From assembly GCA_963921425.1 (NCBI GenBank), contig OY992840.1, positions 9,798,501 to 9,862,500 on the forward strand: a stretch of 64,000 bases of DNA. Direction: 5' to 3'. Source of the DNA: Dryas octopetala (lineage: Eukaryota > Streptophyta > Magnoliopsida > Rosales > Rosaceae). Positions 1 through 10,292 of the stretch are shown one piece after another; within the stretch, counting starts at the first letter, position 1, and the number at the start of each line of letters is the position of its first letter. A program made the translations under genes and the position numbers. Under the pieces are notes generated by a model that was given only the letters and a program-made list of their open reading frames with translations, did not search any database and was not told the DNA's origin.

Positions 1-421
1 ACTAGTACTATTTATTTTCCATCAATGAAAAAATGTGTACGAGGCTATATATGAAATCAGAATTAAACTACGGGGTTACATAGTTGCTTAAAGTAATTAG
101 AGAGCTGTACGTTAAAGCCAAAAGCTCAGTTCACCATAGCAACGGTCCAAGAACCACTCAAGTATTCTTGTTTAAGCTTCAGAATCTTTTCTCTTTAAGC
201 TTTAAGAAATATCAAAAGAAAAAAATAAATAAAAGGCAATTATAAAGAGTCGGGTAGGGCCAATTCGTACATTATAGCTTTTGATTTGTCCTTACTATAA
301 TGAATAATCAATCAGCGGATCACCACGTGGCAGCTATAAGAAGCATATTATATATGATTACATTAGATATTTATGTGCAACATGCCAACATGAATTAAGA
401 AATGAATTTGTTGTAGGTTAC

Positions 422-932
422 CTTAGGGACGCCAGCATATACATCATGACCTTGTGGATGGTTGATGATGATGCCACGTCTGGGATTCATCTCATGCATG
501 GCGATGTCATCATACATAAATACCACTATGTTTTCCTCCTTCAGCCCACCTTTTCTCAGCAACTGATATGCGTGACAAACATCTGACTGCATAACAAAAA
601 AAAAAAAAAAAAGGTTACATCAAATTAAATTGATTCTGTTAATTAAAAGTTTAAAACTAATTCCGAGAAAGCTTAAATTATATACATCACACACGTACCT
701 GATGCCTGTAATTTCCATACCCATTTGAACCGGCTACAAGAACCGCCCATCTTGTCCCAACATCTTGAACCGGTTCATGGTCATCCTTCTCTGTAGGCAA
801 CCGGATTCCAGACTCCCACCGGTCCAGCCGGGCGGCTCGACCTCCTCCTATAGCTTGGGTGAGCAGTACTAACACAACCAGCAACACCCACATGTTGCTG
901 ATCATCAGCTTAGACTGATATTGGACCGCCAT
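422..932 (-). CDS. Vacuolar processing enzyme (legumain, C13 cysteine protease), first two exons; rest lies off the left edge
   Basis: The family cleaves after Asn/Asp in the vacuole and matures seed and defence proteins. Exon 1 (932-699, 78 codons) begins MAVQYQSKL and carries a hydrophobic signal peptide (about residues 13-33). It then reads [17 protein letters not shown], the start of the legumain catalytic fold. The exon ends in CAG before GTACGT. Exon 2 (586-422, 55 codons) follows a TGCAG acceptor and reads [14 protein letters not shown], then YDDIA, INHPQG and YAGVPK, all family hallmarks. It ends before GTAACC. Both junctions are in phase 0. The catalytic His and Cys lie in later exons, and bases 1-421 look like intron. 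In-frame ATGs exist upstream of 932, but they lie in the GA-repeat leader, so 932 is the sensible start. Family membership is firm; which paralogue (alpha, beta, gamma, delta) cannot be told. Confidence 0.93.
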
Positions 933-977
933 GAAGACCAGAAGAGTGAACCGGGGATTCAAGAAAACCCAGTGGTA

Positions 978-1001
978 AAGAGAGAGAGAGAGAGATGTGG
1001 G

Positions 1002-1039
<38 letters not shown>

Positions 1040-1103
1040 GAGAGAGTATAAAGGTAAGGAGGGTGGTGAAGTGGTGCGGTGCGGTGTGGTGTGGTGTGGT
1101 GTG
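978..1103. repeat. GA microsatellite and TGGTG-rich stretch in the VPE leader/promoter
   Basis: An interrupted (GA)n tract at about 978-1045 is followed by GGTGT/GGTGC tandem units at about 1065-1103. Read on the gene's strand this is a CT-rich leader, common in plant 5' untranslated regions. Confidence 0.85.
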
Positions 1104-1132
1104 AGGTGCCATGCAAAACAAGACAAGAAGTT

Positions 1133-1140
1133 GACACGTG
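1133..1140. promoter_or_regulatory. G-box / ABRE-like palindrome ACACGTGT upstream of the VPE gene
   Basis: The 8-bp palindrome lies about 200 bp upstream of the VPE start codon. Plant bZIP and bHLH factors bind such cores. Function here is inferred only from position. Confidence 0.4.
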
Positions 1141-1299
1141 TAGGAAAGGCTTGAAGTTGGTGTGGGTCCAACGTGACTGTGCATGCAACAGGTGGGAGTC
1201 CATGTTTGAATGTGTTTTTGGCATTGTGAACTGTGAAAGTCATTTTGGCTCTTTACTCTTTACTCCTTACTTTGCCTTTCCATTCAGGAAAAGTTTTTG

Positions 1300-4200
1300 T
1301 AACAGTTAAAGGCATGTGATTAAGAAGCTTGTTGGTTAAGGTTTTTAAGCTTAAGTTTTAAGTTTGGTTGTTTCTAATTAACTAGATAGCTAGTTGATGA
1401 AAATCATGAAATTCAATCCAGTCATGTCGTGTGGTGTAACATTAAACTAACTCATTTCAGACTTATTTATTAATTATATCTTATTTGATCTGAAACAACA
1501 TTAAAATCCATTGTGAATTAAAAATTTATCACTCATGCACTCCTCGTAAAACAAAACTCAGTACTTTATCTTAATACTTATAAAACTATAAAAAAAAATT
1601 ATGTACTTTTACCAGGATTATTATCGTGTAAATTATAATCAACTATAAATTTGCTTTTAATCTAAAAAAGAGAAATCAAACTTGAAAGTTGAATCTTCTT
1701 CCATATGATAAAAAAAATCTCATTATACCAATAATTAAAAACTTTTTATTGATACGAGAAGGTGGAGTCAAACTTGAAATATTTTACAATATTGGAAAAA
1801 GAAATATCACTAAATAATGATAATGAATATAATTTAGGACCCATTTGATTCGTAAAATTCCTTTGCCTTTTCCATAAGAAAGAAAATGTAAAATTCTCGT
1901 TACTGTTTGATAATGTTGAGAAAGTAAACAAAAAATTACATTTTTATTTCTATTTCAATGTTTGATTTGGACGAGAATAGAAAATAAAAAGAATGTGAAA
2001 TAGTTGTTTTGGATAAAATTTGGCAATTTTCAAATATTAGCAGGTCAAATTTGCCAACAAAAAAAAAAGTGCACAATAAGTGTTCTTCGGGGGGAGAAAA
2101 CAAAATCCAAGCTAGAGTGAGGGATTCATTTTCCCCATTTTAGGTGCATCATATTCTCATAAAATTATTTATTATCTCTGCACTTATTAAACGTGGAAAT
2201 AAAATTGATTTTTCATTCTTAAATCTCTAAAACTTGAACTAACTAACCTTTAACAATAAGTTGCTGACAGTATTCAAAATGATCAACGTTTGGTATTTTT
2301 TTTTTCTGGAGTATTGATATAATGGATGGCTTGGTTATGAAATATATATTATGTCATCCACGTATGGTCGTATATACAAGTTGGTGAGCTATTAATTTAT
2401 TCTGGTGGTTGTGATTGGGTTGGCTAGGCCTCTCTTGTTCCTAATGATTTCTAACCAAGTTTTTGTCTGTCTGTCGGGCTCTTCAAAAATATCACGGGCT
2501 CTTCAAAAATATCAGTCCACCGACGAATACATAATCAAGAAAACACTAAAAGACTGCTTTTCTTCAAAATATTAACAATTTTGGATATCAGTCCAAAATT
2601 ATAATTTTGAAAATAAAAATGCAAATGATATGAATTGTCACTAAGATTCCTTTTTTTCTTTGGTTGAGTGAAGCCAAAACATGTGTTAGTGTTTACCGTT
2701 GATCTTTGTGTCAACATGCTAATTTATTTTAATCTTTGTTTTTTTTTTTTTATGAATGCTAATTTATTTTAAGTGCCCCATCTGAAACGTTCAAGAATTA
2801 AGAAAACTGACCATAATAAAAAATAAAATAAAAACTAATGGTCTTTGGACTTAATTGTTGACAAAGATTTTGAGGTTCTTCAAAATAATAATGAGAAGCG
2901 GGAGAAGTAAGATATAGGCTTAGCAAGGCCAAATTAAATTCGATTCATATCTAACATTAGCATCCCAACTATCCTCCATATCAATCAATCAATCAATTCG
3001 GGCAATATAAACCAAACAAAACGATAGCTAGCTAGAATTATTCCTATGATTTCCTTCTGCAATAATAGAAATTAGAGTTTGGCATTGACTTGACTATTTA
3101 ATTTTTTTTATTGTTTTCTGATAGACTAATTAATTGGTTATTTTTCTTTGATGAGTAATTAATTGGTTGTTTGAGTGAGACACACTCACCCTTTGCATTC
3201 ATTTCCAACTTTGTCCAAATACTACAAAACAAGCTTGACCAGAAAGTCAAGTCGAATTTGTTTCTAACAGCTCACTTATGTTTTCACATATTGAATCAAT
3301 CACTTAGGTATCACATATTGATCATGTGCCCCATGAAAAATTCTACCATACAAACACATTTTCACTCTTAAATTTTTAAGGATTCATTTTCCTACTACTT
3401 CGGTATAGATTTTCCCACTATTAAATCTATTTATATATCATACAATCTAAGACAAACTCTTGCCCCGTGAAAATTGAAGCTACTTCAAGAAAAATACTTG
3501 GACTCCTAACATAAGTGTCTTAATTACCAATAACTCTTTATAAATCAACGAACAACTTGTGATGGGCTTATAAAAGGAATGATTTCTTAGATATAAATAG
3601 ACAAGCATTGTAATATAGTTCCTATTTTAGTATACACAAGCAAAAACGATAGAATTTCTAAGATTTAAGAAACAACTTAAGCAAATTAAGTTCTTTGGCA
3701 TCTTGACTAACTAATTGGTTGTTTTCAGGGCCATTCTTACCCTTTCTATATAACTTGGTATTCAACAATGTGACAACAATGACAATGACATGTTTGATAA
3801 ACCTATAGGAATGTTTATTATAATCAGATTATATCATATCTTTCATGATCACCAAATCGATATCTATCTTTATCTATTATAAAAACTTTTATTACAATGT
3901 ACTGGATCAAGATCAAGTAAAATATTAGTCTATAATACTAGTGGGAGGTCAAAACTACGATGGATAAACATAAGGGATTAGTCCCTGCATAACAACAGAA
4001 GACCAGTTTGTCGTTTATGGTACAAACATTGTATGATAGACAAGATTTATACCCTAGTAGTGGAGAAGTGAACTCATCAAGATCTAGATTTTGTACAGTG
4101 GAATTTTCTACAGAAGATCCATACCGTACTATTAAAGGTTATGGATACACATCATACACTGATGTAATGCCTTTCAAGGAGTCTTCGACGATAAAAGCTA

Positions 4201-4670
4201 ATAGTTGTGTTACAGAAAGCAAAAATAAAGTTGTAAAGCTAAGGTCAGTGTTGTGTACCTCTGTTTCATGCGAAAAAATATACTTTTATATCTTGGAGAA
4301 AATGCTAGAAATCCTTGGGAGTGAAAAATCTTGATTGCATAAAGGTTATTGGCCAAGATGGAACCTCTATTCTATTCCAAATTTCCAACTTATCCATATT
4401 CCATAGCTTGAAGCCAAATACAACCTCTATTCATCTGTATGTCAATTTGTAACCCACAAATCCTACATCATAACAATAATTATTCTGACTTTACACATTA
4501 TAACTATGCTGTCCCTTATTTAAAATAAATAAATAAGTTACCTTGAAAGCCTGGTTAACAGAGGTTCATGAGCATGCAATTTTCTTTTTTGCAAAGGAAA
4601 ATATCCATAACACAACTCTCATATGCAAAATGCAATTCCATTTTGCAACACACTAACAAAATGAAATTTC
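1300..4670. other. AT-rich intergenic region, no supported gene
   Basis: No ORF here resembles a known protein. A perfect 20-bp tandem duplication sits at 2475-2514, a short TCAA repeat near 2980-2997, and two copies of TAATTAATTGGTT near 3126-3170. The longest ORF (4008-4334, plus, 108 codons) has no recognisable motif and is probably chance or old repeat. Confidence 0.6.
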
Positions 4671-4672
4671 TT

Positions 4673-5584
4673 TCAGTATTTTCCCCTCCATGAATGTGAC
4701 TTTAATTTCAACTGATACCACAAAGGAGGAATACCTAGAATCCCTCGTGCTAACCTTGGATCAAACACATCAAAGTTCACACGCCTCAGGGAGTCCAGTA
4801 GAACCTGGGCAGGCACGGCTGGCAGCAGCACTGGACGAGCCTCGACAGGTACTGTGCCAGCTAATTCACGAGCCTTCTGCAAATGGACATTAGCTACTGA
4901 TGCCATCTCAAACACTGCTTCACATAAGCCCTCACGAGAGTCCAAATGAATCTCTGACTGACCTCCATGCTTAACAAGCAATCCGTGCTTGGCTGCCACT
5001 TCAGTTGGTACGTAAGAAAAATGGCGGTTGCGGCTACCATGGTATGGCAGTGACTTAATTAGCAAAAGAAGCCCACTTGCTTTACCAATATGTGATGCTG
5101 CATGATCAGCTGCAGTGGACCTGATTTCACCAGCTTGAAGTGTCATGTAAAGAATAGTTGATACTGTATCTTCAGCATATTTCTCCAAATCTTCAATCTT
5201 TTCTGGGGTGTCACCAATCTCCTTACTTGCATCATTGATACGAGCTTCCACAGACCGTTTAAGCCATCCCTTGCTAATTTTGTTCTCCTGTACCACTGAC
5301 AAGAGAGCTTGTGCTGTGGGGTGTTCAATTAACTTCTTGGCATAGATTTTGTCTATGGCTTCTTGCCACCATACGAGGCGCATAAGACCAATCCTGGGAT
5401 CAGAAGCAACATCCATAGCACGAGCTGTTTCAACATTTAAGGCACGGACTGCAAATGCAGCCCTCCGCAAGTTAGGGGGAAGTTCAAGGAGACAAAGGTA
5501 GTGATGGTAATCATAATTTCGGACTTGCTGCACACAGTATGAAAAAGCTGCCCTTAAGCTACTGGATGCTGAACCACCATTCAT
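4673..5584 (-). CDS. NADH dehydrogenase complex I assembly factor 6-like protein (squalene/phytoene synthase fold)
   Basis: 303 residues in one uninterrupted exon. It reads SSSLRAAFSYCVQQVRNYDY, ELPPNLRRAAFAVRALNVET, DPRIGLMRLVWWQEAID, HPTAQAL and GKASGLLLLIKSLPYH, and ends HSWRGKY-TGA. This is the non-catalytic isoprenoid-synthase-like family (human NDUFAF6 type) thought to act in mitochondrial complex I assembly; the Asp-rich substrate motifs of true squalene or phytoene synthases are not seen. I chose the ATG at 5584 (MNGGSASSSL) because the conserved block starts right after it. The frame stays open 30 codons further to 5674, but that stretch is not family-like. A possible upstream leader exon lies near 7215-7440. 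Function is known for the animal homologue and inferred for plants. Confidence 0.85.
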   Translation of the reverse strand: MNGGSASSSLRAAFSYCVQQVRNYDYHHYLCLLELPPNLRRAAFAVRALNVETARAMDVASDPRIGLMRLVWWQEAIDKIYAKKLIEHPTAQALLSVVQENKISKGWLKRSVEARINDASKEIGDTPEKIEDLEKYAEDTVSTILYMTLQAGEIRSTAADHAASHIGKASGLLLLIKSLPYHGSRNRHFSYVPTEVAAKHGLLVKHGGQSEIHLDSREGLCEAVFEMASVANVHLQKARELAGTVPVEARPVLLPAVPAQVLLDSLRRVNFDVFDPRLARGILGIPPLWYQLKLKSHSWRGKY

Positions 5585-7566
5585 CAAATGCCAACCGTGA
5601 TTCCTCCCACAAATATATGACCACACTAATCCAAGACTATATAATCCACTCAAATTGCATAAAACTTCAGTCAAATGAGTTAGGATTTAAAGCTGAGGAG
5701 CGATCACCTGAAGAAGAAGAAGAAGAAGCATAAGCTAATGATGTAAATCAAAATTTTATTTGAATCAGTACAACTCAGGATCACAATGAATATAACCAGG
5801 GTTATAATCAGAATTGTCACATGAATCATTACGTTGAACCATTACAGGAACACATTTCAAATAAGGTTTATTTTACAACCATCTAAAGAAGTATCCATTA
5901 ACTCCATACTAAAATACTTCATAAGTCTACCTCCAGAGTTTTATGACCATAAGGAGATGTTCCTATGTCAGTTTTGATCACTCTTTAACATGTATTTGTC
6001 AATGTTTCCAGGGTTATAGTTTGTTTTAAATTTATTACAAATACTTCAGTAGAAACTGGGTTAGCATCACAGAGACGTCAAAATCTTTCACATACCAAAT
6101 ATATGCAATCGTTCGCCATTGCTACAGACAACATCTACTAATTTGATTGACAAACATGTATCTTCAATCGGTATCCTACACAGAGCATTTGTATTACCTC
6201 TGTTAGATTTGGTCACAATGGCCGACAACAATTAGGGACCCCTCTAAAATAGTAATTGGTTCCTTCACAAAATATATCTATCTCCACTCAACTAAAACTA
6301 AAAAATTACCACTTATCGAGTACACCATGGAATTTGTCAAAGATGTCACCCACTGCATTCAACTATATTCTCCCAAACTGAGTGTGTATTCGCCAGAATA
6401 TAAATGAGGATCCTTCCATCTTCATTTAATGAGAAGAAGGCAAGTACATCATATCCTTATCAGCAACTTTACAATCGACAAAAGGAATTTTGTCTCAGCA
6501 AGCCATTTCATGCCAACACCCCACCCCATCTTCACTTAAACTATACATTAAACTAAAAGCAAACAGAAAATCCGTAAAAGAGCTGATTGCTTATGTATGA
6601 CATGAGTAATAAAAAAAATATTTAAGTAGTCAATTAAAACTGCAGGTGGATTAGACTAGCAGTTTCCGGTTAGATAGACAAAACCACCAATACAAATGAT
6701 GACTTATCCGATTCATCTTTCTTATGCAAAAGGCTTTAGCTTTTTAGCTGTTTATCAGAACTAGAAGCCGGGATAGAAGCTACATTGTTCCCATCACAAG
6801 TAGAGTGCGTCTGTGTGCTTGTGATAATACAAAATATGGCCAAAAATCAAAGTTGGGTTACAAAGACTTCAACGTTTGTTGATATGTCATTTCCATTAGG
6901 TCCATTACTCATGAACCTAGACAAAACCAAAAGATCCACAAATAATGTAAACCCAACACATTAACTTCCACACAATTTATCAAAAAAAGGGTTTAAGCAA
7001 AAACCCATAAAGAAATAGCACATTTCTAATAGGAAATCAATCAAACAGGACTAGGACATTTCAATGGGCATTTTTGTTTTTGTTGCTCTATTTAAAGAGA
7101 GCACAATAATCACAGAAGCAACAAAGTGAGTATTATAAATCACTAATTGGAGATGACCCATTTAAGATTAAAGATGTTCCAAGACAATTAAATGACTGCT
7201 AACATGAAATGGAATACCCACCAGCTAGAGAGAGATCGCCCCTTGGGTTCTTCAAGCTTTCGACGCCACGTTGAAGCACGCGAAGGAGATGGGATTGCCA
7301 CAAGGGTCTGTTTGGATATCGCTGAGAATGCAAGCGGTGGGAGACGGAGAGACGGAGACAGTGATCTGCTTACTCTTCATGTGGGCTGCGCAACAACAAC
7401 GAAGCCATTGGCAGGTTCCCCAGGTGCTAGGTGGGTATGCCTCCTCAAGTCGTTTTGTTTGTTGACATGCACCGTTTTAGTGAAGCATTTGCTGAGACGC
7501 ACCGTATTGAACTTTTCATTCACGGGCAGATCCGATTACTGCATGTTTACTTTAGAGCTAATTACA
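5585..7566. other. Upstream region of the assembly-factor gene, with a possible leader exon
   Basis: Mostly AT-rich sequence without coding signal. On the minus strand a more GC-rich, CT-rich patch at about 7440-7215 ends in a donor-like CTAGCTG/GTGGGT. It could be the gene's non-coding first exon, joined to an acceptor just upstream of 5584. A 42-codon upstream ORF starts in it. No splice evidence is available. Confidence 0.3.
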
Positions 7567-8255
7567 GAGAGAGTCTGGGGTGAGGCTGGAATGCCACTCA
7601 CCTAATGAGACTCCCATTTATATTTTGACACATGTCAAATTTTTATCCAGCTGGACCCCTGCCTTCCTCTCTCTCGTTCTCTTCAACACCACCACCCCAC
7701 ACACCCCAACACAACCCAGCACAACGCTACCACCCGCCACCGGCCGCCAACTGTCCAACCTCTGCCATTATTGCCGACGACCAGCCGGCCTCTCTTTCCT
7801 TTCTCTCTCCTACGCACTCCTCTTTCTGTTCTTCCCTTTTCTTCCCTCCCTCTCTCCCTTCCTCTTTCTCTTCTCTTTCTCCCTCTTCTCCTTCTGCACA
7901 CCCAGCCCCATCCCCGCCCCGCCCAGCCCCATCTCGGCCCACCCCCACCAAAACCGAAGAGAGTGAGTGAGCAGAGAGAGAAAGAGAGAGGAGAGAGAGA
8001 GAGAGGGGAAATGAGAGATAGGGAAAAGGAGAGAGGAGAGAGATGGGAGGTTGTTGTCGGGGAACCGGAGGAGTTCACGACAACTGGATAAAAAAAATTG
8101 CTGAGAGAAAAGGTAGGGAAGCGGAAAAGGGCAGAGAGAAGGCAGAGAAGTCAGAGAAGTCTTGGTCCAGCTGGATAAAAAAGATGACAGATGTCAAAAT
8201 GTAAATGGCAGTCTCATTAGGTGAATGGCATTCCAGCCCCACCCAAGACTTTCTT
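7567..8255. mobile_element. MULE-type MITE, 689 bp, long terminal inverted repeats
   Basis: Terminal inverted repeats at 7567-7657 and 8164-8255 (about 91 bp each, roughly 85% alike by eye) start GAGAGAGTCT and AAGAAAGTCT. They are flanked by identical 9-bp repeats CTAATTACA at 7558-7566 and 8256-8264. Nine-base duplications point to Mutator-like elements. The interior is pyrimidine-rich on the left and purine-rich on the right, so the whole element can fold back. The ORFs inside are low-complexity shadows. Confidence 0.88.
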
Positions 8256-8295
8256 CTAATTACAACTTATACTCTAGAGATTTGCAGCGGTTCAC

Positions 8296-8812
8296 AACTT
8301 GCACCATATTTTTTAAATTTTTTAATTTAGCACATAAGATTTTAATTTTGATACAATTGATGTCTCTAACCGTTAGGTCATACGTTAAATGCTGACGTGT
8401 CACATGTAAACTCCATGTTTTGACTAACCTTTAAGGTTGACCAACATCACTTTAGGACTAGAAGTTCTAGTGGGGTTGCTACTAGGGATGGCAATGGGGC
8501 GGGTTTGGGGTGGTTCGCCAATACCATACCGCCCCGCTAGGTAATCGGGTCCCCATCGAGGGTATTCGGGGTTGCTACCTCAGTTGATGAATCCTAGAAG
8601 TAGGTAATTTGGAACTTTTACTTCTGGTATGTAAGCAATATGTACAATATTTTATGTTTGTGGTTGGCCAAAACATAGGTCTCGCATGTGACAAGTCAAA
8701 ATTTAACATCTAACTAATGGTTAGACAAGAGATAGTGCCAAATTGTATCAGAATTAAAAACTTGCATACTAAATTGAAAATATTGAAATAATATGGTGTT
8801 AATTGTAATTAG
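8296..8812. mobile_element. Older, diverged MITE with about 140-bp inverted ends
   Basis: The left arm from about 8296 (CACCATATT, then TTTTAATTTTGATACAATT) pairs with the right arm ending near 8812 (reverse complement ACACCATATT, then TTTTTAATTCTGATACAATT). Identity is perhaps 70-75%. GCTAATTACAA is found both left of 8265 and, inverted, near 8802-8812. So the 689-bp MITE may have landed in this element's left end. Exact ends are unclear. Confidence 0.6.
8483..8570. mobile_element. hAT-type element end nested in the older MITE
   Basis: It begins TAGGGATGGCAATGGGGCGG, a terminus I recognise from hAT-like plant repeats. It is flanked by an identical 11-bp direct repeat (8472-8482 and 8568-8578, GGGGTTGCTAC), the last 8 bases of which fit a hAT target duplication. 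The matching right-hand inverted end is missing, so it is a deletion derivative. Confidence 0.5.
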
Positions 8813-9131
8813 CCATTTATTTATGTTGTTGGACCATTCTTTATTCTTTGTTGGTTATATTAAGGGAAATTGAACCATGGTCTTATTATAATCCTAACTC
8901 ATTACTCCCAACCCACTTTCACCACTTGAAATACCCCAAGAGTTTGATTTGGCCTTTATTTCAATATTACACTTATAGTTTTAATTTTTTTAAATAGCAT
9001 ATGCACTTAATATTCATTACAAATTCAAGGACAAAATTAATTTTCGAATAATTAGAGTAAAAGAAGGGTCAATGTGTGTGTCACATAGAAGGGTATGATC
9101 ATCTTTTCGCCTTCATATCAATTAGTTAGAT

Positions 9132-9286
9132 GAAAATAACTTACCTATCTCCCCTGAGATACCACTTGACATCCCCCCTCTCTCATTGCTCTCTCTTTCT
9201 CCCACTCTCTTTCTCTCCTTCATTTTTTTTTTCTCTCTCTCTATCATACCACCTATCCCTATCACAGGGATAGGTAAGTTCTTTTC
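9132..9286. mobile_element. Small MULE-type MITE, 155 bp
   Basis: The ends GAAAATAACTTACCTATC and (reverse complement) GAAAAGAACTTACCTATC form inverted repeats of about 28 bp. They are flanked by identical 9-bp repeats TAGTTAGAT at 9123-9131 and 9287-9295. The interior is CT-rich. Confidence 0.85.
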
Positions 9287-9295
9287 TAGTTAGAT

Positions 9296-10079
9296 TTATG
9301 CTCTCCAATGAGGAAAGGGGAAATTAGACAACAATTTAACATTGTCCTCGGATTGATGACAAATGTCAATCACAAAGTTATTATATATTAAAAAAAATAG
9401 TCAAACTGCATTTTAGTACTTTAACTTTAGTATATTTGCAAGTTAATATCTTATGTTAAGCTTCATCAACTTATGGGTCTTGGCTTTAGGAAACCTCCAT
9501 TAGGTCCTTCGTACATTGCCTCGTTAAGTGATGATGTGGTGACCTGCTAGATGCTAAATGGACGAATAAGATCGCTTATCACCCAAATAGGCCATGTCAG
9601 TCCTGACTTAGCTCATTTTGCTCTCAAATATTAACAAATAATAAAGAATTAAGTTGTGAGTATCACACAGTCACAATTTGTTCAATTTTTACGTAGTACC
9701 AGTTTAATAAAAGAAAAAAGAATTTAGAACGACCTAAACTAGCATTAGAGCGACCCAAACTAGTATGATGGGCATTCAAACACTTGATGAGATATTTAGC
9801 CTCAAATGAATATCTTTGTCGTCGTCGTTGTCGTTCGATTAGTACTTAAAAGTACTAATCTAAAATGACATAAAACTTTGATTTTATAATGAAAAAAATA
9901 TGTGATTTGGTACTAAACTAAATGAATGTAAATAAAAATTCATATATTTTCAATTTTCATGAAAAAACAAAAAGAGCACCGAAATTAGTTTTTGCTAATT
10001 TCACCATAATTGCATCCAAACGAAGACTTCTTGGAAGAAAGGAATAATAATATTTGAGCTTCCTCCAATAGTCCAATAG
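9296..10079. other. Intergenic sequence upstream of HOP
   Basis: No gene seen. The stretch 9390-9620 resembles the ends of common plant TIR repeats (the 'column of values ... TTAAGTGATGATGTGG' type), but I could not pair its ends. A GACC(T/C)AAACTAG motif repeats near 9730-9765. Confidence 0.4.
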
Positions 10080-10112
10080 GTGAGTAGGGTCAATAGACCA
10101 ACACACAATAGC

Positions 10113-10127
10113 AGAAGGTTCCAGAAC
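10113..10127 (+). promoter_or_regulatory. Perfect heat-shock element upstream of HOP
   Basis: GAAGGTTCCAGAA is three alternating 5-bp units (nGAAnnTTCnnGAAn), the binding site of heat-shock factors. It lies about 70 bp upstream of a TATA-like box (TTATATAATAAAA, about 10191-10203) and 170 bp upstream of the ATG. This fits the known heat inducibility of HOP genes. Looser GAA/TTC blocks also occur at 10022-10041, with 3-base spacing. Confidence 0.75.
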
Positions 10128-10292
10128 CTCCAAACCCCACAATCGCTAGAACTCTCTCGTCTCGTCCCCAAAAAACCATTATTTTTCTCTTATATAATAA
10201 AACCACCTCCTCCTCCTCCACACTCGCAATCCCTACTCTCTCTCTCTCTCTCTCTCTATCCACCATTTTTGCGACTACTCACTCTCTCACTC

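Noticed and set aside
1746-3371. Several 60-66-codon ORFs in the first intergenic region
   Set aside because: AT-rich, no motif, no splice or promoter context; lengths expected by chance.
4008-4334. 108-codon plus-strand ORF
   Set aside because: No recognisable family or splice signals; kept only as a remark.
7580-8091. Overlapping long ORFs in four frames (Ser/Leu/Pro-rich or Arg/Glu/Gly-rich)
   Set aside because: They arise from the pyrimidine and purine tracts of the 689-bp MITE.
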